61,570 nt of DNA from Fidelibacterota bacterium. GTDB lineage: Bacteria > Fidelibacterota > Marinisomatia > Marinisomatales > TCS55. How positions within the stretch are numbered: position 1 is the first letter of the stretch; each line of letters begins with the position of its first letter. The notes beneath the pieces were generated by a model, which did not search any database, was not told the origin of the DNA, and worked only from the letters and a program-made list of their open reading frames with translations. Positions 17,288 to 26,812 of the stretch are shown here, one piece after another. The position numbers and the translations under genes are program-made. Location of the stretch: assembly GCA_030746535.1 (NCBI GenBank), contig JASLML010000002.1:1-61570 (forward strand), written 5' to 3'.

Positions 17288-19300
17288 ATGGAAAACAATA
17301 GCAACAGCGAAACAAAGGGTTCCGGTAATTCACCGGGCTCACATAAAGATAAACCAAACTCCAAGAATGAATTTCATTGGAAACGGGCTGCAAGGACATC
17401 CTTAATTTGGGTTTTCATCTTTAGTGCAGCCATTTTTATTTCCAACCTGTTCACGAATGAAGGACAAAACCGCTCCACCATAACCTATCAGAAATACAGG
17501 GAATTCCTTGAAGACAGGAAAATTTCGGATGTTGTAGTCATTGAAAAAACTGTTACGGGGAATTTATCCGCGCTAGAAACGATTGAAGATGAAGCCGGGA
17601 TTTCAAAGGAAATAAACAAGTTTGAAGTCATCCTGCCGTTCGTTGACAAAGAAGTGATGGCAGAGTGGGACGGATTCGGCGTGGAGTACACGTTCAAGGA
17701 AAAGAGCATTGACTGGACCGGATATTTCTTAAATATCCTCCCATGGCTGCTGATCATCGCATTCTGGATTTTCCTGATGAGGCGGATGCAGGGCGGCGGC
17801 AGCGGAATGAAAAGCATTTTCAACTTCGGGAAAAGCAAGGCACGAATCTGGACATCAGATAAACCGAAAGTTACCTTCGATGATATTGCCGGCTGTGTAG
17901 AAGCAAAAGAGGAGCTGAACGAAGTCATTGATTTCCTGAAAAAACCGAACCGATTTCAAAAACTCGGCGCCACCATTCCCAAAGGCGTATTGCTTGTCGG
18001 CCGGCCGGGAACCGGAAAGACTCTGCTTGCCCGTGCTGTCGCAGGAGAAGCGGGTGTGCCGTTTTTCAGTTTAAGCGGCGCGGACTTCGTGGAAATGTTC
18101 GTAGGCGTAGGCGCTTCCCGTGTCCGGGATCTGTTTGAGCAGGGAACAAAGAATTCACCGTGTATCATTTTTATTGATGAACTTGATGCAGTCGGGCGCC
18201 AACGCGGTGCCGGCCTCGGCGGAGGACATGATGAGCGTGAGCAAACCCTTAACCAGCTTTTGGTGGAAATGGACGGATTTGAAGCGAATCAGAATATAAT
18301 TGTTATGGCGGCAACCAACCGGCCGGATGTTTTGGACCATGCGCTTCTCAGGCCCGGTAGATTTGACAGGCAGGTCGTCATTGATGTTCCGGATCTCAAA
18401 GGCAGACTCGGTATCTTAAAGGTTCACGTCAAAAAAATTGTTCTCAATAAGCGGAAAGTAAAACTCAAAGACCTTGCAAAAGGGACTCCCGGGCTCGTCG
18501 GCGCTGATTTGGCAAACATTGTTAACGAAGCGGCACTGCTGGCAGCCAGAAAGAAGAAGAAATCGGTGGATATGACCGATTTTGACGAAGCAAAAGATAA
18601 AGTGATGATGGGTGTTCAGCGAAAAAGCGTGATCTTGTCTGATAAAGAAAAGAAAGTCACTGCATACCATGAGTCTGGTCATGCACTTGTTGCGATGAAA
18701 ACTCCCGGAGCTGACCCTGTACACAAAGTGACTATTATTCCGCGGGGTCAGGCATTGGGTGTTACAACGCAGCTTCCGATAGATGAAAAGCACACCTACC
18801 GGAAAGATTATATTGAAGGGATGCTGAATGTTATGATGGGAGGCCGTGCTGCCGAGATGCTAATCTTCAATGAAATGACAACCGGCGCAGGTGATGATAT
18901 AGAAAAAGCAACCAACATTGCAAGGAAAATGGTTTGTGAGTGGGGTATGAGCGAAAAGCTCGGTCCAATGACATTCGGAAAGAAAAATGAAGAAGTGTTC
19001 TTGGGAAGGGATTTCCATTCCGAACGCAACTACAGCGATGAAACCGCCTCATTAATCGATGAGGAAGTTGTGAAAATTATTCGGAAGGCAGAATCAAACG
19101 CTGATAAAATTCTAGCGAAAAATATCGAAATCCTGCACAGGATGGCGGATGAATTGCTGAAGCACGAGACGCTGGATTCCGCTGATATCGAAAAGATTCT
19201 GGACGGAAAGACAATCCGCAGATCGAAAAATGGAAAGGCGAAAGCTTCATCCGCGAAAAAGAAAAAGGCTGCCCGGAAAAAATCCGCTAAAAAGGATTGA
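17288..19300 (+). CDS. ftsH: ATP-dependent zinc metalloprotease FtsH
   Basis: FtsH is a membrane-anchored AAA+ protease that degrades misfolded and regulatory proteins. The 670-aa protein has two membrane spans (about residues 38-55 and 153-168) around a periplasmic domain, then the AAA domain with Walker A near residue 238 and Walker [12 protein letters not shown], then the zinc motif HESGH near residue 461. Walker A reads GRPGTGKT where nearly all FtsH have GPPGTGKT; the changed residue is a free position of GxxGxGK[ST]. The last 30 residues are a Lys/Ala/Ser-rich tail. It starts twelve bases after hpt. Confidence 0.97.
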   Translation: MENNSNSETKGSGNSPGSHKDKPNSKNEFHWKRAARTSLIWVFIFSAAIFISNLFTNEGQNRSTITYQKYREFLEDRKISDVVVIEKTVTGNLSALETIEDEAGISKEINKFEVILPFVDKEVMAEWDGFGVEYTFKEKSIDWTGYFLNILPWLLIIAFWIFLMRRMQGGGSGMKSIFNFGKSKARIWTSDKPKVTFDDIAGCVEAKEELNEVIDFLKKPNRFQKLGATIPKGVLLVGRPGTGKTLLARAVAGEAGVPFFSLSGADFVEMFVGVGASRVRDLFEQGTKNSPCIIFIDELDAVGRQRGAGLGGGHDEREQTLNQLLVEMDGFEANQNIIVMAATNRPDVLDHALLRPGRFDRQVVIDVPDLKGRLGILKVHVKKIVLNKRKVKLKDLAKGTPGLVGADLANIVNEAALLAARKKKKSVDMTDFDEAKDKVMMGVQRKSVILSDKEKKVTAYHESGHALVAMKTPGADPVHKVTIIPRGQALGVTTQLPIDEKHTYRKDYIEGMLNVMMGGRAAEMLIFNEMTTGAGDDIEKATNIARKMVCEWGMSEKLGPMTFGKKNEEVFLGRDFHSERNYSDETASLIDEEVVKIIRKAESNADKILAKNIEILHRMADELLKHETLDSADIEKILDGKTIRRSKNGKAKASSAKKKKAARKKSAKKD

Positions 19301-19378
19301 CCCTTTTCAAATTTCACCGTTCTCCCGTACCGAGATTTTGACGCGGGATTATTTAACCAGACTCCCGTAATTTTCAGG

Positions 19379-20215
19379 ATGAACCGAAGCCAATTTCAAT
19401 CCTGGATTCAAAACAATCAGCATCAATCTCTGGTGATGGGAATTCTCAACGTAACGCCTGATTCGTTCAGCGACGGCGGAAAATATCTTGAAATAGAAAA
19501 AGCAGTCGCCCACGGGGTCGTTCTTATTGAGGAGGGTGCTGACATTCTTGATATAGGGGGCGAATCCACGCGCCCCGGTTCTGATCCTGTCCCCGCTGAA
19601 GTGGAAACTTCCCGCGTCATTCCGGTAATTGAACAGATCCGCAGGCAGTCGGATTGCCTGATTTCCATTGATACGATGAAAGCGGATGTTGCCGATGCTG
19701 CCATTCGCGCCGGTGCCGATATGGTAAACGATGTGAGTGGACTCAGGTCTGAGGCAATGCGGAGAGTGGTTGCTGATCATAAGGTTCCGGTTGTCATTAT
19801 ACATATGAAGGACATGCCCAAAACCATGCAGGATAATCCGGATTATGTGTCGCTGATGGATGACATCACCTCATTCTTTCAGCAACAGATTGATGCAGCG
19901 GTTCGCGACGGCATTCCTAACGAAAATATCATTGTTGATCCGGGAATAGGATTCGGGAAAACAGCCGAAGACAATTTTGAACTGATTCGCAAACTGGATG
20001 CTTTTCTGCCGCTAAAAAAACCCATCCTTGTCGGCCCGTCTCGCAAATCCTTCATCGGCCTCGCACTGGATCTTCCGGAACATGAGAGAATGGAAGGCAC
20101 CTCCGCAGCGGTAACGGCCGGCATCCTGAACGGAGCAAGCATTGTCCGTGTCCATGATGTAAAAGAAATGAAACGCGTTGCCGTCATTGCCGATAGAATT
20201 CGAGGCATTGCCTAA
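19379..20215 (+). CDS. folP: Dihydropteroate synthase
   Basis: FolP joins para-aminobenzoate to hydroxymethyl-dihydropterin diphosphate in folate synthesis. The 278-aa protein has the signatures MGILNVTPDSFSDGG and DIGGESTRPGSDPV, then NDVSGL, VDPGIGFGK and the C-terminal GPSRKSFIG. The first ten or so residues precede the barrel normally. It overlaps the diadenylate cyclase gene by one base, a pairing seen in several FCB bacteria. The 78-base gap after ftsH holds no convincing terminator. Confidence 0.97.
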   Translation: MNRSQFQSWIQNNQHQSLVMGILNVTPDSFSDGGKYLEIEKAVAHGVVLIEEGADILDIGGESTRPGSDPVPAEVETSRVIPVIEQIRRQSDCLISIDTMKADVADAAIRAGADMVNDVSGLRSEAMRRVVADHKVPVVIIHMKDMPKTMQDNPDYVSLMDDITSFFQQQIDAAVRDGIPNENIIVDPGIGFGKTAEDNFELIRKLDAFLPLKKPILVGPSRKSFIGLALDLPEHERMEGTSAAVTAGILNGASIVRVHDVKEMKRVAVIADRIRGIA

Positions 20216-20994
20216 TGATAGAATTGTTCAAAATCGGTTTCTTATCCGTTACCCTCATTGATCTTGTTGACCTGATTCTGGTCAGCTGGATCTTTTACAA
20301 GGTGTATCAGTATTTCCGCGGAACGCGTGCGGGACAGATGCTAGTTGGACTCATCATACTTTTGATCATTTCCTTTCTGTTCAATGCTTTCGGCCTCAGC
20401 GCATCATCATGGCTTGTGAACCAGTTCCAGACCGTCTGGGTCGTTGCCTTTGTCATTCTTTTTCAGCCGGAATTGAGACGGCTATTGATCTATGTTGGAC
20501 AGACACGATTTTTTCAAAAGATTTTCCGCGTAGGTTCAAGCCGCACTATAGAAGCGCTTGTGGAAGCATCGCAAATTTTGGTAAAAAAGGGATGGGGCGG
20601 ACTGATCGTTATCCAGCGGGAAACAGGACTCAGAAGCTACAAGGAAGCAGGAACGCCCCTGAAAGCGGAAGTATCAGCGCCGCTTTTGGTTTCCATCTTT
20701 AATCCGTCCTCGCCTCTGCATGACGGCGCCGTGGTCCTTCAAAATGACATCATCGAAGCCGCCGCATGCATTTTGCCGCTTACTGAAAGTTCCATGGTCG
20801 ATCCTGAAATGGGAACCCGCCACCGGGCCGCGCTGGGATTGAGCGAAGAAACCGACGCCATCGTAATTGTCATATCCGAAGAAAAGAAACGTGTAACCGT
20901 TGCAGAGGAAGGACGATTTGTTAAAATTGATATGGATGAAACTGACCTCCGTCGGTTCTTGAATGAGCGGCTGTTTATTTCTTCCGGTGATTAG
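20215..20994 (+). CDS. cdaA: Diadenylate cyclase CdaA (c-di-AMP synthase)
   Basis: CdaA makes the second messenger c-di-AMP from two ATP. The 259-aa protein has three predicted membrane segments in the first 85 residues, then the DAC domain with DGA (170-172, HDGAVVL) and GTRHR (200-204), the two motifs needed for catalysis. Known members control osmolyte uptake and cell-wall homeostasis. It overlaps folP by one base. No CdaR-like regulator or phosphodiesterase gene is adjacent. Confidence 0.95.
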   Translation: MIELFKIGFLSVTLIDLVDLILVSWIFYKVYQYFRGTRAGQMLVGLIILLIISFLFNAFGLSASSWLVNQFQTVWVVAFVILFQPELRRLLIYVGQTRFFQKIFRVGSSRTIEALVEASQILVKKGWGGLIVIQRETGLRSYKEAGTPLKAEVSAPLLVSIFNPSSPLHDGAVVLQNDIIEAAACILPLTESSMVDPEMGTRHRAALGLSEETDAIVIVISEEKKRVTVAEEGRFVKIDMDETDLRRFLNERLFISSGD

Positions 20995-21051
20995 CGCTAT
21001 CTTGCGTTTATCGGTTTTCCAGTTATTCGTAAAGCGGTGTAGATTCGTCCC

Positions 21052-22171
21052 ATGGATTGGCCCGAAATAAAAGAAACATTCCAGCAGACACGCGAGAGGT
21101 TCCTCGAACTCAGGAGGTACCTTTGACTTGGATGCCCTGCAGAAGAATCTGGAAATGCACAGGGAAACATCCCTGAAACCCAAATTCTGGTCCGACCAGG
21201 ACAAAGCTTCGGCTACCCTCAAAAAAATATCCCGCATCGAAAAGGAAATAGAACTTTGGCAAAACCTCGATACGCTGAACGGTGATATTGAGGTGCTTTT
21301 GGAATTCGGCGAGGAAGGCGAATCGACTCCGAAGGAAGTGAGTGCCGAATTGAAGAAATTCACGTCCCGGGTGGATGATTTGGAACTGAGGCTCATGCTG
21401 AGCGGAGAACAGGACGATAAGGATGCGATTGTGACGATCCATCCGGGAGCCGGCGGAACCGAAAGCCAGGATTGGGCGGACATGCTGTACCGCATGTACA
21501 CGCGGTGGGTTGAGAAAAAAGAATTTTCGAAGGAAGTAATTGACTACCAGTCGGGCGATGAAGCAGGCATCAAGGATGTAACATTTGAAGTGAAAGGCGA
21601 TTTTGCATACGGTATGCTCAAAAGCGAAGCAGGCATTCACCGGCTTGTAAGGATTTCACCGTTTGATTCCAACAGCAGGCGGCACACATCATTTGCATCC
21701 GTTTTTGTCACGCCTTCCATTGATGAAGAAATTGAAATTGCCATTGATCCGAATGACCTCAGGATTGATACGTACCGAGCCAGCGGAGCAGGCGGTCAGC
21801 ATGTAAACAGGACAGATTCAGCCGTCAGGATAACGCACGTACCGACGGGCATCGTGGCAACCTGTCAGAATGAAAGGTCTCAGCATAAAAATAAAGCGCA
21901 GGCGATGAAGGTGTTAAAATCCCGGCTCTACCAACTTGAGCTGGAAAAAGAACGGGAAGCCGTGAAAGAGCTGGAAGGGGAAAAGAAAGATATCGGCTGG
22001 GGAAGCCAGATTCGGTCCTATGTGTTTCATCCGTATACGATGGTCAAAGATCACCGGACGAAAGAAGAGACAGGAAATGCACAGAGTGTAATGGACGGTG
22101 ACCTTGACAAATTTATGCGGACTTTTCTCATGGGAGAAGTGTCCGCCCACCAGGAAGCATTAACTGAATAG
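21052..22171 (+). CDS. prfB: Peptide chain release factor 2, read through a programmed +1 frameshift
   Basis: RF2 reads UGA and UAA stop codons. The first 24 codons, from ATG 21052, end in an in-frame TGA at 21124-21126. A +1 shift at CTT-TGA-C continues into the 347-aa ORF of the track, giving about 372 aa in all, the normal RF2 length. The joined protein has the SPF recognition tripeptide (ISPFDSNSRR) and the catalytic GGQ in SGAGGQHVNRTDSAVR at about 247-249. Translation would be join(21052..21123, 21125..22171). The frameshift senses RF2 levels and autoregulates the gene. lysS follows four bases later, as in many bacteria. Confidence 0.96.
21112..21127 (+). promoter_or_regulatory. RF2 programmed +1 frameshift signal
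   Basis: AGGAGG (21112-21117) lies three bases before CTT TGA C (21121-21127). The internal Shine-Dalgarno, the three-base spacing and the slippery CUU-UGA-C are the same arrangement as in Escherichia coli prfB (AGGGGG TAT CTT TGA C). Confidence 0.95.
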
Positions 22172-22175
22172 AAAT

Positions 22176-23672
22176 ATGAGCGAAGAAAAGAAAAATCTAT
22201 CTGAAATCATGAAATTCCGCATGGAAAAACTGGATTCCCTGAGGGAAGCGGGCGTAGAACCGTATCCGCATAAATTCGCGCCGACACACCAAAGTGCTAC
22301 AATCCACGACGATTTCGCCGACCTTGATGGGAAACAGGTAGTTGTCGCAGGAAGAATTATGACTGTGCGGAAAATGGGGAAAGCATCCTTTTTCAATATT
22401 CAGGATGAAGCCGGACGGATTCAGGTATACATCAAGCGGGATGATGTCGGCGAAGATTCGTATGCCCATTTTAAGCTGCTGGATATCGGCGACATTGTCG
22501 GTGTCGGCGGATTTGTATTCAAGACGAAAACTGGAGAAACATCCGTCCATGCGGAATCTTTTACGGTGCTGGCAAAAAGCATCCGCCCCATTCCTGTGGT
22601 CAAGGAAAAGGAAGGCGAAGTGTATGATGCGTTTGCCGATAAGGAACTGCGCTATAAAAATAGGCATCTGGATTTGATCGTCAATCCGGAATCGAAAGAA
22701 GTATTCGTAAAGCGGACTAAAATCATTCAGGCCGTCCGTGCATTTTTGGACGATCAGGGTTTTCTGGAGGTGGAAACGCCGGTGCTGCAGCCGATCTACG
22801 GCGGTGCAAATGCGCGCCCGTTCACGACACATCACAACGCACTGGACCGTCAACTTTACCTGCGGATTGCCGATGAACTTTACCTGAAGCGCCTCATCAT
22901 CGGCGGATTCCAAAAAGTGTATGAAATTGCCAAAGATTTCAGAAACGAAGGCATGGATCGGAACCACAATCCTGAATTCACAATGCTGGAATTTTACCAG
23001 TCGTACGCAGATTATGAAGACAATATGGCTCTTGTGGAATCAATGTTCCGTTCTGCAGCGGAAGCAATTGGACCTTTAAAAATTTCCTGGCAGGATGCGG
23101 ACATTGATTTGTCAAAGCCGTTTGCACGCAAACCGATCTTTGAATTGCTGAAAGAAAAACTAGGGAAGGACGTTTACGGCGCGGACGAAAAAGAATTGAG
23201 AGCCATTTGCAAAGAACATGATTTTGAAGTCGGGAAAAATGACAATTACGGCCAATTGCTGGATGAATTGATGAAGCGCCTTATTGAGCCTGAATTGATT
23301 CAGCCGACATTTGTCACGGATTATCCCCGCAGCATTTCTCCGCTTGCGAAAGTCCATAGAAACGGCGATCCAAATATGGTAGAGCGGTTCGAGCTATTCA
23401 TCGGCGGTGCAGAATTTGCGAATGCATTTTCTGAGCTGAACGACCCGATTGACCAGAGGCAGCGGTTGGAGGCGCAGGCCGACCTTAAAGAAAAAGGCGA
23501 TGAAGAAGCACAGCCTGTGGATGAGAATTTTATCCAGGCGATGGAATGCGGGATGCCGCCGACCGGAGGTGTAGGCATCGGCATAGACCGGCTTGTAATG
23601 CTGCTCACGGGACAGCGGTGGATCCGCGATGTAATCCTGTTTCCGATCATGCGGTCGTCAGGAGACGAATAA
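22176..23672 (+). CDS. lysS: Lysyl-tRNA synthetase, class II
   Basis: LysS charges tRNA-Lys. The 498-aa protein has the N-terminal OB-fold anticodon domain (VVAGRIMTVRKMGKASF) and the class II core: motif 1 region FLDDQGFLEVETPVLQ, motif 2 FRNEGMDRNHNPEFTMLE and motif 3 GVGIGIDRLVMLLT. Length is standard. It starts four bases after prfB, the classic prfB-lysS order. Confidence 0.98.
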   Translation: MSEEKKNLSEIMKFRMEKLDSLREAGVEPYPHKFAPTHQSATIHDDFADLDGKQVVVAGRIMTVRKMGKASFFNIQDEAGRIQVYIKRDDVGEDSYAHFKLLDIGDIVGVGGFVFKTKTGETSVHAESFTVLAKSIRPIPVVKEKEGEVYDAFADKELRYKNRHLDLIVNPESKEVFVKRTKIIQAVRAFLDDQGFLEVETPVLQPIYGGANARPFTTHHNALDRQLYLRIADELYLKRLIIGGFQKVYEIAKDFRNEGMDRNHNPEFTMLEFYQSYADYEDNMALVESMFRSAAEAIGPLKISWQDADIDLSKPFARKPIFELLKEKLGKDVYGADEKELRAICKEHDFEVGKNDNYGQLLDELMKRLIEPELIQPTFVTDYPRSISPLAKVHRNGDPNMVERFELFIGGAEFANAFSELNDPIDQRQRLEAQADLKEKGDEEAQPVDENFIQAMECGMPPTGGVGIGIDRLVMLLTGQRWIRDVILFPIMRSSGDE

Positions 23673-23706
23673 CTTTCTGTCCGCCGGCTAGGAAGCGGAA
23701 CAACTG

Positions 23707-24921
23707 ATGATGCGGTTTTCGTTTACCATCGCGCTTCGATATTTACGCACTCCCGGATTAAAAACATTCACTTCCTTCGCAGCGAAGTTTGCCATGATCG
23801 GACTTTCGATCGGCGTGGCTTCTCTGCTCTTGACCTCGGGCATCCTGAACGGATTCAAGAATGTATTATCCGAAAAAATTTCCGGCTTTGACGGCGACAT
23901 TCGCATTCAGCATTTTTTAAGCCAGCCGCTCGAAAGAGAAAACGTGGAAAGTGCAAAAATCTTTTCCACTATTTCGGACATAGACGAAGCCGCGGAAGTC
24001 AGGGCATTTATTCAGAGTCCGGCGCTGATTCGCATCGGCAAGCAAGCGGAAGGTGTTTTAGCGGAAGGGATTGAATCGGGAACGCATCCGCCTACCGCAA
24101 AGCTTTTGATCGAGGGAAAGTGGCCAGCAACAGAATCCGAAGTTGTCATCGGAAAAACGCTGGCGGACAAATTCGGGCTATCGGTTGGTTCATCCGCCGC
24201 TCTTTTTGACATGGCTTCTATTTCCGGTTCGCTGGGCTACCGCCGCGCAAAATCATTTACTGTTTCAGGTTTGTTTCACTCCGGTCTCGGAGAATACGAC
24301 AAATCGCTCGTTTTTATGGATCTGAATGCAGCCGCGGCATTATTCCAATACGAGAATAAAGTAAGCGGATGGTCGATCCATGGCCTCGGACCGGAATCAG
24401 CGGCAAGTGCTGCGGCTGCTCTGGATGAAGTGCTTCCGTATCCCTATTACACACAAACCTATATCGATAAACATTTTGTCCTGTTTGAATGGATTCGCGT
24501 TCAGCAATGGCCGATTTTTATTTTATTCGGGCTCATTACTCTGGTGGGATTGGTTAATATCATCTCCGCCTTGTCTATGATCGTTTTAGAAAAATCAGGT
24601 GACATGGGAGTACTGCTTGCACTAGGCATTCCGCGGAAAGGCATTCGTGCCGTATTCCTTTTGAAAGGGCTGCTGATCGGCATCGGCGGCGGCTTGACGG
24701 GATGCGTGCTTGCCTTCAGCATTGGATATCTGCAGTCCGTTTTCGGGCTTATTCCAATTCCCGAGGATATCTATTTCATGGACAGGATTCCGATAGATTT
24801 CAGCATTACAACTTCGCTGGTAATTGTAGCTTTTGCCACGGCCGGATCGGCACTCGCATCCTTTCTGCCGGCGGCATCCGTTGCCAACCTTAAGCCTTCA
24901 GCCGTGCTGAGGTACGAATGA
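23707..24921 (+). CDS. lolC: ABC transporter permease, LolC/LolE family (first copy)
   Basis: The 404-aa protein is a lipoprotein-releasing ABC permease: one N-terminal span (ending IGVASLLLTSGILNGF), a large periplasmic domain, then three C-terminal spans of the FtsX domain including GDMGVLLALGIPRKGI. LolC/E take outer-membrane lipoproteins from the inner membrane and pass them to LolA. It overlaps the second permease gene by ATGA. Whether it is the LolC or LolE equivalent cannot be settled without alignment. No lolA is in the window. Confidence 0.85.
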   Translation: MMRFSFTIALRYLRTPGLKTFTSFAAKFAMIGLSIGVASLLLTSGILNGFKNVLSEKISGFDGDIRIQHFLSQPLERENVESAKIFSTISDIDEAAEVRAFIQSPALIRIGKQAEGVLAEGIESGTHPPTAKLLIEGKWPATESEVVIGKTLADKFGLSVGSSAALFDMASISGSLGYRRAKSFTVSGLFHSGLGEYDKSLVFMDLNAAAALFQYENKVSGWSIHGLGPESAASAAAALDEVLPYPYYTQTYIDKHFVLFEWIRVQQWPIFILFGLITLVGLVNIISALSMIVLEKSGDMGVLLALGIPRKGIRAVFLLKGLLIGIGGGLTGCVLAFSIGYLQSVFGLIPIPEDIYFMDRIPIDFSITTSLVIVAFATAGSALASFLPAASVANLKPSAVLRYE

Positions 24922-26108
24922 ATCTGAAAATGAAACTTGCATCGCGGTTCCTGTTGAGCCGCCGCGAAAACAGTCCCGGGAAATTATCGGCGTGGATTGC
25001 TGTTATCGGACTTTCGGTCGGATGTTTTTCCATGATTGTCGCCACGGCCGTGCTGAGAGGATTTGAGGAAAAAGTAACCGAACGCCTTGCATCCATCGAA
25101 GGAGACCTGCGCATCACCGGATTTACATCGGAGAAAAATGTAACCGAAGCAATAACCGTTTTGTCAGAAGAAGCACCCGTTAAGGCATTTGCGCCGTTCA
25201 TGGAAAGAAAAGGATTGATTTCGGTTAATGGGAAATATCATAAAATGGTCACTATGAAGGCGCTGGATACGAAACGGCTGGAATCGGTTTACGGTATTCC
25301 GTTTTCGGGAACAGACGGAACATTCGGCATTGCAGCAGGCCGGCACCTTGCACAAAGGCTGAACGCCGGTACGGGTTCTGAAGTGCAGCTGCTGAGTCCC
25401 GTGGACCAGCCGGCTCTGTTCGGACTTCCGCTAACGGTAAAAGGAATGATAACTGAAATTTTTCAGACCGATGTTCTGGATTACGATGACAGGCTCGTTT
25501 TTATTCCGATGGAGATTGGTAGAAAACTCTTCGCAAGGAAGCAGCTTCCGGACGGAATTGACATTCGCTTGAACGGCACCGACGCAAAAACGATGCAGGC
25601 AATCCTGAAAGATAAGCTGCCGTCGAACCTATCGTTAAACACATGGAAATCGGTGCATCCGAGTTTGCTGAATGCCATGAAGCTGGAACGCATCGGCGCA
25701 CTTGTTGTGTTAAGCCTTATCATCATTGTTTCGGGTTTCAACCTGGCATCAACACTTTTTCTCATCATCATCCGCAAAACGAAGGAATTCGGAATTCTGC
25801 GCGCTGTAGGACTTGAAAAGAAGAAGGTTCGATCCGTTATTATTACGCAGGGCATGCTGATCGGCGGTGCGGGAATCAGTTCGGGATGTATCATCGGGCT
25901 CATCCTCGTTTGGGTGCAGCAGGCTACGGGACTTATTCCCCTGCCTTCCGATATTTATTTTCTGAATGCAGTTCCGATGGAACTCACAACGGCGGACGTA
26001 ATTGGAGTGCTTGCGATATCGTTGGTTTTGGTGCTGGGCTTTATTATCATTACCTCATGGAAAGCAAACAGGATTCCGTTGTTTGAATCGCTGCAGTACG
26101 AAAAATGA
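24918..26108 (+). CDS. lolE: ABC transporter permease, LolC/LolE family (second copy)
   Basis: The 396-aa protein has the same layout as its upstream neighbour: N-terminal span with WIAVIGLSVGCFSMIVATAVL, a periplasmic domain of about 230 residues, and an FtsX domain with KTKEFGILRAVGLEKKKV. Two different permeases in tandem imply a heterodimeric LolCE-type exporter rather than a single-permease LolF type. It overlaps the first permease and the ATPase gene by ATGA each, indicating a tightly coupled complex. Confidence 0.85.
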   Translation: MNLKMKLASRFLLSRRENSPGKLSAWIAVIGLSVGCFSMIVATAVLRGFEEKVTERLASIEGDLRITGFTSEKNVTEAITVLSEEAPVKAFAPFMERKGLISVNGKYHKMVTMKALDTKRLESVYGIPFSGTDGTFGIAAGRHLAQRLNAGTGSEVQLLSPVDQPALFGLPLTVKGMITEIFQTDVLDYDDRLVFIPMEIGRKLFARKQLPDGIDIRLNGTDAKTMQAILKDKLPSNLSLNTWKSVHPSLLNAMKLERIGALVVLSLIIIVSGFNLASTLFLIIIRKTKEFGILRAVGLEKKKVRSVIITQGMLIGGAGISSGCIIGLILVWVQQATGLIPLPSDIYFLNAVPMELTTADVIGVLAISLVLVLGFIIITSWKANRIPLFESLQYEK

Positions 26109-26782
26109 TCTTATCCGCCAACAGCATATCCAAATCATTTGCCAAGGGATCAGAAACGATAACCGTTTTTGATAATCTGTCTTTGGAAGTGCATGCCGGT
26201 GATCTCATTACTATTATCGGCCCCTCCGGCGCCGGAAAGTCAACGCTTCTTAATATTCTAGGTACGCTGGATTCGCCCGATTCAGGGACGGTGTCCATTC
26301 ACGGGGAAAACACAAACGGCCTGAATGACGCAGACCTTGCGGCGGTGAGGAATACGTCCATGGGATTTGTATTTCAATTTCATCATTTGCTTCCGGAATT
26401 CACAGCGCTGGAAAATATATTGATTCCTGCTGAGATCAGCAGTAGCGGTAAAGTAGCGGAAGCAAAAGCACTGGAACTGCTAGATTATATCGGACTTGCA
26501 GACCGAAAGAGTCATTATCCATCCGAACTTTCCGGCGGAGAACGATCCCGCGTAGCTGTGATCCGCGCACTGATCAATGATCCGGATATTGTATTTGCGG
26601 ATGAGCCGACAGGAAATCTTGACGCGGAGAACGCCAAAAAATTAATAGAACTGATTCAAATGCTTCATAAGGACACCAAAAAGGCATTTGTGATAGCGAC
26701 GCACAATGCGGAGGTTGCGGATATCGGAACGCGAAATTGTGAGCTGAAAGACAGGATCCTTTCTGAAAATGATGTACTTTAA
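26105..26782 (+). CDS. lolD: Lipoprotein-releasing system ATPase LolD
   Basis: The 225-aa protein is the ATPase of the Lol exporter. It has Walker A GPSGAGKST, the Q-loop region GFVFQFHHLLPEFTALENI typical of the LolD/MacB group, the signature LSGGERSRVAVIRAL and Walker B IVFADEPTGNLD. It is the last of three overlapping genes. A MacB- or FtsE-type role is less likely because of the two LolC/E-like permeases directly upstream. Confidence 0.92.
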   Translation: MILSANSISKSFAKGSETITVFDNLSLEVHAGDLITIIGPSGAGKSTLLNILGTLDSPDSGTVSIHGENTNGLNDADLAAVRNTSMGFVFQFHHLLPEFTALENILIPAEISSSGKVAEAKALELLDYIGLADRKSHYPSELSGGERSRVAVIRALINDPDIVFADEPTGNLDAENAKKLIELIQMLHKDTKKAFVIATHNAEVADIGTRNCELKDRILSENDVL

Positions 26783-26812
26783 GAAAAAGTGTATATAGAT
26801 TAACCCAAGGCA

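Noticed and set aside
20674-21501. 275-aa minus-strand ORF across cdaA and prfB
   Set aside because: Low-complexity Ser/Phe-rich antisense shadow of two well-supported genes.
22197-22967. 256-aa minus-strand ORF inside lysS
   Set aside because: Antisense shadow; the plus frame has all class II LysRS motifs.
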